Source: Cycas panzhihuaensis (taxonomy: Eukaryota > Cycadophyta). From it: a stretch of 64,000 nucleotides of DNA. Positions within the stretch are counted from its first letter, which is position 1, and the number at the start of each line of letters is the position of its first letter. A program made the position numbers and the translations under genes. The stretch covers positions 212,233,741-212,297,740 of the forward strand of contig CM041465.1 of assembly GCA_023213395.1 (NCBI GenBank), read 5' to 3'. The notes beneath the pieces were generated by a model. The model worked only from the letters and a program-made list of their open reading frames with translations. It was not told where the DNA came from and ran no database searches. Shown piece by piece: positions 1 to 11,284 of the stretch.

Positions 1-849
1 AATTAATGACTGTATATGTGCTTATTCTATCAACCTTATTATAGTTAACTCAACTTAGCTAGGTGGCATACCCTATTCCTAGAGTTAGTTTGATCAGATT
101 ATTGATTATTGGTTACCAAAAGAAAGTTGCAAGTATATATAGATAGAAACATATATATATATATCTTATAGGTAAGAAGTAAGAAAAAATATTTATAAAC
201 TACTCTTGTACAACATATTAGCCTCATAGCTAGACTTGTTATTCTTGTATATAAGAGTCAAGACATATTACTAATATTCTACTAGTATATTAGCCTAATA
301 GCTAATGTTTTTTTATTATTTTTCTTTATATATTAATGAACCATATATAAGAAACACTTCTTAGAGAACTAGTAATTAGAAAGATTAATTATCTATATAT
401 TTTAGTATATGGTTATTACTTTATATGGGCATCAGTAATTATGTTGATTCATGAGATTTTTGAGATGATAGAGATGAAAGTATTGATTTTTACAGCTTTA
501 TAGGTGGAAGATATAAAGTTGTTAAGAAGAGACTTCATATATCATGACATGTTGAGAGTCATGAATTATTGTTTGTTAGTTGATTAATGATGATTTATAA
601 GTGTTTTAGAGGTGGTTAGTCATAGTTGGTCACTGGTTGGTTACATATAAAATAAATTGCTTACAAGAGGTAAGAATGATGAAGATAGGTTATAAGTGAT
701 TCAATTATATAACTTGCTATCAATTTGGATACAGGTTTATAAGGTCTACCATATAATCAATGCATATAAGGAAAATAAAGAATGAATATATAAGAAAAAG
801 TTTGAAGTTAAAGATTGAGGATTTAAAGACTTTAAATATTAAGGGGGAG
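1..849 (+). mobile_element. 3' internal part of LTR element (left-truncated)
   Basis: Non-coding AT-rich DNA that matches, by eye, the 3' half of the internal region of the tandem units at about 38960-39598 and 41200-41861, and the reverse complement of about 26150-26900. Shared landmarks include a block around 50-90 (equivalent to about 38960-39010) and the block near 505-650. It ends in a purine-rich tract (AAGGGGGAG, 841-849) directly before an LTR, the expected position of a polypurine tract. No reading frame is seen. The element continues beyond the left edge of the window. Confidence 0.7.
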
Positions 850-1356
850 TGTTGGAATATGTGATATATTCATATATTTAATGTTTAATGTAATATTATG
901 GTCTCATATTTATCCCACTCATAAAATCATTGATAAGTATGACATAACATATATGTTCATATAATATTCCTATTGGAAAATAAAGAGGTTCAAAGATGTA
1001 ATAGGTTATTTCTGATATGATTAAACCTATAAATATGTATACACACCACTTAATAACTTGATAAAGGATTAATTAAGGAGTGTAAATTCATTTAAAGATC
1101 ATTAAAATAAATCTCTTAACTCCAACCTACTCTGGTGCTTTTTCCCTCCTAGGTTTTCCACATATAAATTTGTTATTTCTTATGGTATATGCTTATTGAT
1201 TTATGTTGATATTAATTATGCTTTATGATTCATTTTATTACTTGACATATTGATCTTACATATTATATTTATGTACATATTACTCATGATATATTAAGAT
1301 TCATAATTAAATCTTCATTGATATGATTCTACTGTATAAATGAGTATATTCTAACA
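850..1356 (+). repeat. LTR of the main LTR family
   Basis: A 507-bp LTR that starts TGTTGGAATATGTG directly after a polypurine tract and ends TTCTAACA directly before TGGTATCAGAG (1357-1367), which resembles a primer-binding site for initiator Met-tRNA. It matches the LTRs at 37403, 39599 and 41862/48097, and in reverse complement those at 25645 and 29750. Having a polypurine tract on one side and a primer site on the other means it reads as a 3' LTR for the left DNA and a 5' LTR for the right DNA. Confidence 0.8.
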
Positions 1357-2260
1357 TGGTATCAGAGAATAAGAAAATCCAATATACTATTAGAATGAAT
1401 TTAAAATTTTTAATAGAGGTCATCGCTTAATAAGTTAATATTCATAGTATAAATTCTAAAAAGATAAACCACCCACATTTAGAGGAAAATTCAAAGATAA
1501 GGATGAAGTAGAAGCTTACATGATAAATATAAAAAAGTAATTTTGAATTCTCAACTTTGTTTTAAGGGAGAAGTTGAGAATGGTTATTTATAATCTCACT
1601 AAAAGTGCATTACTATCATGGGAGTACTATAAAAGAGTGAAGAACATAAGAAAAAGAGAATTACAATGGAATAGATTCTCCAAGTATTTTAGGTAGAAAT
1701 ATCTTTCTAAGCATTACTCTAAAAAGAAAGTGGAACCCTCTACATGATGAAACAAGGAAAGATGATAGTTAAAGAGTATAAAAGATAATTTATGAACCTT
1801 ATAAAGTATACTCTTTATAGCCATGAAGAAAGGATAAAGGTGAATGGGTTTATAAATGGCTTGAATGAATCTATTAGAGATAGAGATAGAATAAAAATCC
1901 TAGAGCCTAAGACCTTATAAAAGGCAATAAGGAAGGTAAATATTATCAGGACCAAGGGGTAAAGCAATAAGATAGTTACTTAGAAGTATTCAACAAAATT
2001 AAGAGTAATGAAGAAAGGGATTGAGACCTCCTTCTTGATTAAGTATAAAGAATATAAATCAACCTTAAAGTGTACTAGACCCTAGTCATACTTGAATAGG
2101 TTTTCCTAAGGATGCTTTCATTAATTATGGCAAAAAATAATATTATACTTGGGGATTTATAAAGAGGCAAAGTTTATGATAAAATTTCTATAGTATTGGT
2201 ATATAGTCAAGTTTAAATGATGTGGTAAAGGAAAAGGAACCCATAAGAGCATACAATACA
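1357..2260 (+). pseudogene. decayed Ty3/gypsy gag
   Basis: Remnant of the capsid (Gag) gene of a Ty3/gypsy retrotransposon, starting just after the primer-binding site. Short stretches still read as gypsy Gag in changing frames: KPPTFRGKFKD near 1470-1500, then a segment with LTKSALLSWEYYKRV near 1600-1640, then NGFINGLNESIRDRDRIKIL near 1845-1900. A possible zinc-knuckle remnant with CGKGKGTH lies near 2220-2245. Many stops and frameshifts interrupt it, so no protein could be made. In the family, Gag forms the particle in which reverse transcription takes place. Confidence 0.6.
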
Positions 2261-4135
2261 ATATATAGTCACCAAGCAAATTATTTATTGACTATAGTAC
2301 AAGAAGAAGGTAAAGTCTTTAGCCAAACTATGTTCTTATTGATTGAGTCTAGTAGTAGTCATAATTTTATGTCACTAAGAATTGAAGAAAGGTGTAAATG
2401 AAAGCCCAACAAACATTATTCCTAATGGGTTATATAAATAACAAATGGAAGTACAAGAATCATAGCTAAATTCATTCTAAACTGCAAGTTCGAATAGGAA
2501 GGATTGATTAGTTAGGCTACCTTCTGATTTTTACTACTTGGATACTACGATGACATAAATGCTCTTAAATGATTGAAGATGATTTAAGAAAAAGTTGATT
2601 GCTATAATAAATATATAGAATACTTAAATAATAATGGTTACCCTATACTCATAAAATAAAAGATAGACCCACTATTGTTTAATAAATTTTGGCTATACAG
2701 GTCAAATGAAGCATGTTAAATGGCACCAACATTATGCCACTAATGCTAGAAATGAATGTAGATGAAAGGACTTAAGCTAGAAGATTATTTAATACTATAG
2801 GAATTTTTTGTTGTGTTCCCAAATGAGTTAACAGGCTTGCTACCTAAAAGAGAGGTAGATTATGCTATCAAGTTGATTTTAAGAGTAGAACATATTTTTA
2901 AAGCAACATATCATATGTCAACACAAAAACTAATAGAATTAGGGAAAAAACTATGAGAAGTACTAAATAATGCCTTTATATAACCTAATATATTACCATA
3001 GGGAGAACCCATATTATTCATGAAAAAGAAAGATTGAACATTATAGTCATACATCAACTATTAACAACTAAACAAAGTAATAATAAAGAATAAATACCTT
3101 ACTCCTAAGATTGATTATTTATTAGATCAAATGAGAAGATATAAAGTATTATCTAAGATTGACATGAGGTTAGGTTACTTTGAAATCTAAATCAAACATG
3201 AAGATATTAATAAAATAATATTTTGAACCTAGTATAGAGATATGAGTTTGTGGTATTACCATTTGGCTTAATGAATATTCAAGCTACATTTATATATTTG
3301 ATGAGTAGTGTTTTAAGCATACCTAGATAAGTTTATTCTTATTTTTTTAGATAACATTTTAATCTACTTTAAATTAAAGGAATAATATGGAAAACACTTA
3401 ATAATATTATTACAGCCTTTAGGAAAGCATAAGCTATATGCCAAGTTGAAAAAATATGAATTTTATTAAAAGTAGGTATAATATTAGGTCATGTAATTTT
3501 TCAAGAAGGAATTTTAGATGATCTATAAAAGATCAAGATAATCATTAAATGACATACACCTAAGAACATCTCTAAAGTGAGAATATTTATAGGATTTATA
3601 GGATACTATCAATGGTATGTTAAAGGGTTTTCTAAAATTACCCATCTAATTATCTCCTTGCAAAAGAAGGGGACAAAGTTTGAATGGAGCAATAAATCTA
3701 AAGAGAGATTCCAATAGCAAGAAAAAAGCAAAATCACTTTTGTGCCTATTCTTATTTTACCAAATCCAAATGCAAACTATATGGTGTGTTATAACCCATA
3801 TGTAGAAGGTATTAGTAGAGTGCTCATGTAATAGCAAAAGACTATTTCTTTTGTGTCATACAAATTAAAGGAATACAAAATAAACAACCATATACAAGAT
3901 TTAGAATTAGCCACAATTATTCATACACTAAAAATGTGGAGGCATTATTTGTTGGAAAAGAAATTTTAGATAAGCACTTAACATGATAACTTAGAATATC
4001 TTTTCACATAAATATAGCTAAATTATAGATAAAATAGATGGGTAGAATTATTAAGTATGACTTTAGTATAAAGCATATTAAGTGGAAGAAGAATGAACTT
4101 GCAGATGCACTAAGTGATAGGAGGCATATTGACTC
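2261..4135 (+). pseudogene. decayed Ty3/gypsy pol (protease, RT, RNase H)
   Basis: Broken pol gene. The protease region (about 2270-2400) keeps SHNFM after LLIESSS; the family norm is D-S-G at the active site, so the catalytic Asp appears replaced. Reverse transcriptase follows (about 2850-3560): KIDMRLGYFEI near 3158-3190 and the catalytic box as FLDN at 3344-3355, where the family has two Asp. The connection region keeps GFIGYYQWYVKGFSKI near 3595-3640. RNase H shows YKLKEYKINNHIQDLELA near 3860-3915 and WRHYLL, and ends near 4125 with a motif like KNELADALS. Stops and frameshifts are frequent. No integrase or chromodomain is visible in 4135-4853, so the element is truncated or has diverged beyond recognition. 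Confidence 0.72.
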
Positions 4136-4853
4136 TACCGATGTAATTCAACTAGAATTGAGATTGATATATACCACTTTCACCTATATCAATGACAATT
4201 GACCAAATCTCATATCTACTTAAGTTGATAACATATAACTAGATTTCAAATTGATTAATATCAATAGAAATCAACTACATGTTAAATCAACAAATGTTGC
4301 TTCCATTAGTGCTGTTGAATTAGATTGAAGATGACCATAAAATAAAAGCTAATGGATGATGAATATAAATAAGCAAAGGAATTTTTTAATATGTAAGGTT
4401 GACATGAATAGTTAAATAATAAACTATTGAATAAATATGTAGATTATTAACTATTAGATGATTAATTCCTTTTATTTTGATACTAGGTTTATGTTCCACA
4501 TGATATTGCAATAAGAAATTTAATTATAATTGAAGTTCATGGTGTCTAGTATTCATCAGATCTAAAGAACCATTGATTTAAAGTAATGGATGAAGCATTG
4601 GATGGATTTCCCTTTGTAGACATATACATCCAAACTCAAGAAGTATAAATAGAATGCCAAAATCTAAAACAAAAGGACCAATTCTTAAAAACGTATTAAA
4701 GGTTGAAATGAACTACCATTTCTTTATCTATAAATCAAGTTAACTGTCTCACATTCACCTTTCACCTTTAGTTTACTATGATTAAGGAATAATTAGAGAA
4801 TAATTAAACCTTATGTCCATTTTAATCATAATCTAGAAGGATTAAGTATACAA
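4136..4853. other. unassigned AT-rich DNA right of gypsy remnant
   Basis: No reading frame or recognisable domain. It lies where the integrase of the preceding gypsy element would be expected, but no integrase motif was seen. The last ten bases (AAGTATACAA, 4844-4853) recur at 11275-11284 and are the likely target-site duplication of LINE-1. Confidence 0.5.
4844..4853. repeat. LINE-1 target-site duplication, left copy
   Basis: AAGTATACAA, identical to 11275-11284 next to the poly-A tail of LINE-1. A perfect ten-base match adjoining the tail is typical of target-primed insertion. If correct, the element begins at 4854, although its first ~65 bases are AT-rich, unlike the GC-rich stretch from about 4920. 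Confidence 0.6.
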
Positions 4854-4919
4854 TCACGTACATTTCAATTAATATTTCATAGATAAAAAGCTCTTTGTTA
4901 AAGAAATTATCCAACTAAC

Positions 4920-5543
4920 TAAGGCGGATGCGAGGATGAACGGGAAGGCGGCGGATCGAGCCTCAGACACTAGTGGCTGGGTTACTGAGAGGATCGTGGG
5001 ACGGAGGTGGGGGCACCCCCGGTTAGGGGCATTCAATGGCGTGAGGCTATGCATGAACCAGCGCCATAAGAGATGGTGTAGAGATGGAAGACCCTTCATT
5101 GTCTTTGTCGAGGAGGAAAGATGCCCGTGCAGAGCAAAGAAGGTTCAAGTGGTCTACCCAGTTTGGGTGTGTCTGCATGCACATGCAAGGACAGGGAAGG
5201 TTGATGCATGGTAAATGAAGAGTCTTGCACGAGGATCACTCTGAGTTTGGTATCACCATAAGGATTTGGTGCAAAGTAGTTCCTAGTGAACAAAGAAGCC
5301 CATCTGAGGGTTCTGCAGCCTCAAGAGCTTTTAGCCAAAGGCGTAGTGGTGTGTCCAAGCGGGAACCCCAAGAAGGCGAGTGCTTAGACAAGGGGCTAGG
5401 GTATGCAAAGATGAGGGCCTATTAATGGTGAGTCTCTGTTTCCATAGACTTTATAAGTTTTTCTCCTGCTGTTTATATGATGCAAACAACTCGAACAGTC
5501 TCGGTCCTCTCCCACGGGAGGACCTACCTTGATGTTTTAAGAA
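4920..5543 (+). promoter_or_regulatory. CpG-rich 5' leader of LINE-1
   Basis: A GC-rich stretch in strong contrast to the AT-rich flank, with clustered CpG sites, densest around 4927-5010. It occupies the 5' UTR of the LINE, where L1-type elements usually carry an internal promoter. Small frames here (for example 4936-5214 plus and 5096-5293 minus) look like by-products of GC-rich DNA and match nothing I recognise. The promoter role is inferred from position. Confidence 0.4.
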
Positions 5544-6920
5544 ATGGAAACCATGAGGAATAAGAGATTATCCCTATCAAGATTGGAAACAGATTTAAAA
5601 TCTCGATACCTAGAAGTAAATCGAAAAGACCATACAATATTGGGAAAATAGCACAGTAAGTAGGTTTTGGGCCCCTGTGCTGGGGCTGGACATCATTAGA
5701 GAGTGGATTAGAAACAAGTGGAAAACCGAAATCGAGTTCAAGTCATGGTAATGCCTAAGGATGCGTCATTTTTGTTCTCAAACCAGAGGACATGATTTCC
5801 ATTTTACTAAAATCCCCATGGATGTTTGGGAGGAAGGCCATGTCACTTTAGAAGTGGCATCCCGATTTTGATCCGAGCACTCTGTGGTAAAACAAGCCCT
5901 AGTTTGGGTTCGACTACCTAGGCTCCCCTTGCATTTTGGAACCCGGGAGGCGGTCAAAGGGGCAACGAGCGATTGGGCCACTACTAGCTTTAGATTCGGC
6001 CACAAAACATAGATCCGGTGATGAATGCAGATTACGTGTCACAGCGGACTCGATAATGAGCTCCCACATGAGGTAGAGATTGAGTCGGATGGCGGATCTA
6101 TCATCCAAGGTCTATTTTATGAAGTGGAGGGCTTTAGGTGTGCAAAATGTAAGATTAGGGGCATCTCCCTTTCAATGCCGTGGGTTACACGAGGGTGGAT
6201 AATCGGGAGTTAGGGAGACAAAAGCGTAAGAAACCGATAGATTTGGCAAGGATGATATCGAAATGAGAATGACGAAAGAACCGAGATACCAAGTAGGATT
6301 AAGGCATCCAATAGAATTGGGATCAACATGAAAAGCCGTGTTATGGAAGATGAGATGGCTTACGCTTGGTACGCCTGCGAAATGGCGTAATCAAAGCGAT
6401 TCGAGAAGTTGGGGGCAAGGATTCGATGGCTTTGAGGTTGGAAGGGTTTTTCAAAGGTGCGAGAGATAGTTGGTATCCAAGGTTCGATTCTGTCCTTAGA
6501 TATGGAGCGGGGGCCGAGGATGCTAAGGATCAATCATTAGGTCCAGGCGATGGAGGGGAAGGGTTCCCTCCCTATAGCCATTGAGCCACTTTGGATAGGC
6601 TTGTAAAGAACATAAATTAGGAGCTAGAGGACTATTTTTACGAGTGCAAGAGGGGGACCAAGAGAATAGATTCAAGAGGAGGGACAAAGGTGCATTGTAA
6701 CTAAAGGTGGAGCGGGAATAAGGCCTAAAGGTGCAGTTTAGATAAAGGAGGAGGCAAGACACGCAAATGGGTTTCAAAAAGTAATATTTTAGAGGTGAGG
6801 AGGGCCCCAGTTACGAGATAGAAAAGAAGGTAGGTAGACCCCTAAAAGGCTATAAGAGAAAAGGAAACACAAGCTCGAGATAGGCATGGGTCACGGTACA
6901 TTAAAGGAGGGGGAGCATTG
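5544..6920 (+). pseudogene. LINE-1 ORF1 (DUF4283-like, zinc knuckle), broken
   Basis: ORF1 of plant L1 elements encodes an RNA-binding protein that coats the element's RNA. The proposed start is the ATG at 5544, by analogy with ATG starts in LINE-2 and LINE-3. The domain is recognised by alignment to LINE-2 and LINE-3: SPWMFGRKAMSL near 5810-5845, then KWHPDFDPS near 5850-5880, and a knuckle start CAKCKIRG near 6141-6165. The frame changes several times and many stops occur, so only fragments read through (the longest is about 72 codons at 6366-6584). The region after the knuckle is the hydrophilic tail, as in the other two copies, but decayed. The 3' limit is approximate. Confidence 0.65.
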
Positions 6921-6974
6921 GAAGGCCCTAACCTCGGAAGCAAGAAAGGAGGAGGGTGTAGCTCCAAGTCACCC

Positions 6975-9900
6975 ATGAAGGTCCTATCTTGGAACATTAG
7001 GGAGCTAAATGCTACTTCTAAGCAGAGATTAGTGAGAGACCTAAGGATTAGGATAGAGGCAAATCTTGTTCTATTACAGAGACTAAACTAAAATAGACTA
7101 AGGAAAGAGAGGTGCTTAATAAGATTTGGAGAAGGGAGAGAGAAGGACATGTGTTAGCTTGGCATGCTCTGGGGGCAGCCACACTCTGGAACCCGAATAG
7201 GTGGCAAGGGTATGAGGTGTGTAAGAGTGAGTACTTCATTACCGTTGGCTTGGTCAATGTCTCGACTAACACGGTGTATTGGATATCCAATATCTATGCC
7301 CCCACTACTACTGAGGGCAGGAAGAGATTATGGGATAGTTTGGTGGAGGCCCACAAAGATTGGGAAGGCCCTTGGTTGGTGGGGAGGATTTTAATTCCCC
7401 CTTAAGCCCAGAAGAGAAGAAAGGGGGGCAAGGTGGGTGGACCAGAAGCATGTCTGATCTTGGAGAGTTCTTGCAAAAGGGTGGTTTGATAGATGTTCCC
7501 CTTGGGGGAGCTAGGTATACCTGGTCCAACAGGCGGTTAGGCCATAGCCACATTCAGTGTAGAATGGACAGGATGTTAACAAATTATGAGTGGGCCTGCT
7601 ATTTTGAAGGAATTCGGTGGGAGGCCCTTCTGAAATCTGGGTCGGATCACTCTCCTCTTTTACTCGAGGGTTCCACCCCAGTTTTGCATAAGCGAGCGCC
7701 TTTCTGATTTGAACTCATGTGGCAGAAACATCCGGATCTGAGAGGGAGGATCGACGATTGGTGGGGAGTCCAAGTATAGAAATTTGTGCATGTATAGGTT
7801 CTCGAAGAAGTTGAATTGGTTCAAGCAACAAATTAAGACACAGAGCAGGGAAGTCTTTGGAAATATTTTCAAAGATAAGGGGCCCTATTGGTGGAGCTAA
7901 AAGGGATTGAGGGCGGGATCCAGTTGAGGGTAAAACCCTAGATTTAAATCAAATTGAACATTCCACCTCCAGAAACTAGAGGAGGTCTTTGGAAAGGAGG
8001 AAATCTTTTGGAAGCGAAATCAGAGGAAGCAGTGGATAAGGGAGGGGGATAGAAATACTAAGTTCTTCCACCTGTGCACTATGAGGCACAGGGCTCATAA
8101 CAGGATTAGTAAAATTCGTAACAGGGATGGGGTTATGTATGAGGCAGAAGACGAGATTGGAGGAATTACAATGGATTACTTCAAGGAGCTATACACTAAA
8201 CCAGGATGTCAGGATCCTGATATAAGGGCAGCTCTCTTGAAATATATTTTGAAAGTGATCACTGAGGCCCTAAACAACAAACTGACAGAACCTTTCTCCC
8301 AGGAGGAGGTCGAGAGGGCCTTATTTAAGATGGGTAGGGATAAGGCTCTAGGGCTGGATGGGTTCCCTCTAGGATTTTTTCAAGAATACTGGGAAATAAT
8401 TAAGGATGATCTAATCTTAGCGCTTAATGAATTTTTCCTAAGACGCACTATTCTGAAAGAGTGGCAGGCTACCTTCTTGGCCCTGATCCCGAAGAAGGAG
8501 GGAGTGGATGTCATGGAGGATTTTAGACCGATTAGCCTGTGTAACGTAAAATACAAGATATTGGCTACGGTGTTAGCAAATCATCTAAGGGAGACCCTCA
8601 CTGGCGATTATTTCTCCTAACCAAGATGGTTTTGTTAAAGGAAGACAAATCACGGATGGTATTATTATCGTCACGAAACCCTACACTCGACTCTTCATTG
8701 CAAGGAAGCGGGTATGATAATTAAAACAGATATGTCCAAAGCCTATGATCATGTGGCTTGGGACTGTCTACTGGAATGTCTTGAGGCATTCGGTTTTGGG
8801 GAGGTTTGGAGGGACTGGATGAGATGTTGTATATCCAGGGTATCTTTTTCAGTGTTGATAAACGGGAGGTCAGCTCCCTTCTTTACTGGATCTAGGGGCT
8901 TAAGGCAAGGTGATCCTCTCTCTCCCTTTCTATTCATTATTATGGCAGAATTGTTAGGTAGGGTGACTATGGAGGCCCAGCGGACAGGGAGGTTAACTGG
9001 TTTGAGAGCTTCCTCCAATTTGGACAATATTGTGCATCACCAGTTGTAGACGACAACATTTTTCTGTGCAGGGCCTCCCTGGGGGAGGCCAGGGCTTTAA
9101 AAATAGGTTTACAAGCTTATGAAAGGGCAACAAACCAAAAAATCAATTTGGGTAAAAGTTTGGCCTTTTTTATTAATACTCCAGAGAGGCAGCAAAGAAG
9201 AATCAGCAGGGTTCTAGAGATTGCCAGAATCCCCCTCCCTAGTTCATACGTAGGTATGCCATTTTCATGGGAAAGAAGGTGAAGGATCTGTGGGATCCGA
9301 TTGTGAGCAGATTTAATAGAAAGTTGGCGGGATGGAAAGGGGCTCTTCTCAATTGGGCCAGAAAATACGATTAGTGGTGACCTCCCTGCAGAGTATCCCG
9401 GTCTATCATATGACAATTTTTAAAATGTCGAGTAGGGTTATCTCCATTCTGGAAGGAATTATGAAGAGATTTCTTTGGTCAGGAGCCAAAGACAAGAAGA
9501 GAGTCCACCTAGTGTCCTAGGAGAAGGTTTGTAAGCCTAAGTGGGCAGGAGGTCTCAATGTTAGAAGGCTGGGCCTCTTTAATAAAGCTCTTTTGGCAAA
9601 AATTGGGTGGAGACTCATAAAAGAAGCTGGTTCAGTTTGGGGCAGAATCATTACAAGAAAGTACTTTGGGAACAATCTTTCTTTGATGGAGGAGGGTCTC
9701 TGCTTAGAAGGCTCCCCTATTTGGAGGGCCATAAGGACCTCGAAGCCCCTCCTGCGGGCAGGCACACGTTGGAAATTGGGGGACAGAGAAAGCATCAGGT
9801 TCTAGGAAGATTATTAGTGTGGGCACTCTAAATTAGAGGAGCTGCCTAATATCGGTATTATGAAGAGGGAATGTGTGAACTGCTATGGTATTCTTATTAA

Positions 9901-11154
9901 GGATTCTTTGGGTAGGGCAAGGTAAGGATAGGTGATGGAGATCCTTGAGGAGTTACAAGGTCTAGAGGAGGAGACCCACAGTGAAAGGGTCTTGGAAAAC
10001 TAGTACACCCAGAAATAGCATGTGCTTAACACTCTGATATGGCCCCTTCGTCCACGTGTTCATATGCCATTAAGGTGGGTACAATCGATGATGAGTAGGA
10101 AGGTTGGGAAAGGAATGATCTTCTAGCGAGGGGTTTGGAAGCTAGGAATTCTCCCAAAGATAGCGACTTTTAGTGGACATGCCTTCAAAACAAATTACTA
10201 ACATTGGATAATCTCTCGAAAAGGGGCTTTTAGATGGTGAGCAGGTGCGTGCTATGTAAGATGGAAGTAGAAACATTTGATCACTGTATTCACTACCCAT
10301 ACACTTTTGGAATTTGGAGTGATATTTGGGCCGGTGAGATAGTTTGGGTCTCCTCAAAATCCCTAAAAGACTAATGGATAGCATGGATTTCTCCTTTCAA
10401 AAATAAAACCCTTGGTAGCCTCTAGAAGATGATCCTTCCAAAGAGGCTCTTAGAACATTTGGAAAGAACAAAACGGAAGGATTTTTAACGGCAAAGAGAA
10501 GGATAGCCAAATTGCCTTGTTGAGATCGGGAAGGAATCTCGAAATGATGGTTACCCCAAAGGAGGATAGGATCCCCAAGGTAGAAGAAGGCATTATTGAG
10601 GACTAGGGTATAGTACCTCCAAAGGGAGGCGGAGAGAGGAGAAGAGGCGCTAAGTGGAGCCCTCCGGATACATCATGGGAAAAATTAATTTTGATGGAGC
10701 GGCCAAAGGTAATCCACGGGAGGCGGGAGGAGGAGGCCTATGTAGGTAATTTGAAATAGGCTCTTGCAGTATCTTAGTCGCCAATTGAACCGTAAGCTAA
10801 GGTTCGAGGCCATCTTTGAGTGTGACAACTCAGATGGATGAGGAGGATATGCAGAAGGTGATCATAGAGGGTGACTCTATGTATGTCATAAAATGTTTAA
10901 GAGGGGAAGCGGATCCTGGGTGGGATAATATAGACATTTTTAGGGATGTTCAGGATATTTTGAGCTCCAAAATTGGTGTCTAGATTCAGCACATTTATAG
11001 GGAAGGAAACTCGGCTGCAGACTGGCTGGCAAACTGGGCTGTGATAAATAAAAGAACTAAAGTTTGGAAAGAAGACTTCTTGGAAGAGTTATTGAGACTG
11101 GTTAGGGCTGATGCACATATGGGGGAGGTAGGCAGGGAGTATAAGGATCTATAG
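6975..11154 (+). pseudogene. LINE-1 ORF2 (endonuclease, RT, RNase H), broken
   Basis: ORF2 nicks the target DNA and copies the LINE RNA into it. The start is ATG at 6975 (MKVLSWNIRELN), which aligns with decayed starts in LINE-2 and LINE-3. The endonuclease (6975-7720) has the SWNIR motif, a damaged Q-E-T-K-L site near 7077-7090, GEDFN near 7384-7396 and SGSDHSPL near 7636-7660. Reverse transcriptase: EDFRPISLCNVKYKIL near 8517-8562, MSKAYDHVAWD near 8732-8765, LRQGDPLSPFLF near 8900-8934, and the catalytic FVDDN box near 9042-9056, which is hit by a one-base deletion. A zinc-finger region (CVLCKMEVETFDHC) lies near 10240-10280. RNase H starts at FDGAAKGNPREAGGGG near 10690-10740, has EGDS near 10868 and ends DWLANWA near 11019-11040. 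Many in-frame stops lie at former Trp or Gln codons. Confidence 0.88.
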
Positions 11155-11276
11155 TTAGGCTAGACCATGGGCTTGTCATGGTCATCTTTTTAAGCCATTT
11201 GGCTTTATTATGCAGTGTCCGGGGACCTAGCTAAAACCCCTTCAATATTATTTTACCTTATTAAAAAAAAAAAAAA
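11155..11276 (+). other. LINE-1 3' UTR and poly-A tail
   Basis: Short non-coding end: GGGCTTGTCATG near 11168, then TTTTACCTTATTAAAA running into an A-run (11263-11276). The same pieces recur at the 3' ends of LINE-2 (near 47970 and 48056-48075) and LINE-3 (reverse complement, near 15402-15425). They are probably the site recognised by the element's own reverse transcriptase. Confidence 0.7.
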
Positions 11277-11284
11277 GTATACAA
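11275..11284. repeat. LINE-1 target-site duplication, right copy
   Basis: AAGTATACAA, identical to 4844-4853. It overlaps the last two bases of the A-run, so one or two bases may belong to the tail rather than the target. Confidence 0.6.

Larger units (their letters stand above)
4854..11274 (+). mobile_element. LINE-1: full-length L1-type non-LTR retrotransposon
   Basis: A 6.4-kb LINE on the plus strand, inserted in or just after the gypsy remnant. Order: GC- and CpG-rich 5' leader (to about 5540), ORF1 with DUF4283-like and zinc-knuckle parts, ORF2 with endonuclease, reverse transcriptase, a zinc-finger region and RNase H, a short 3' UTR, and a poly-A run (11263-11276). Flanked by a ten-base direct repeat. 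It has the longest open pieces of the three LINEs (179 codons in RT, 115 in the endonuclease) and many CpG sites, so it is probably the youngest. Stops and frameshifts make it inactive. Confidence 0.9.

Noticed and set aside
1357-1367. tRNA-like sequences at LTR edges
   Set aside because: TGGTATCAGAG-type sites are primer-binding sites complementary to the tRNA 3' end; no cloverleaf is present, so they are not tRNA genes.
8749-9027. 92-codon minus-strand frame
   Set aside because: Antisense to the LINE-1 reverse transcriptase, which is open on the plus strand.
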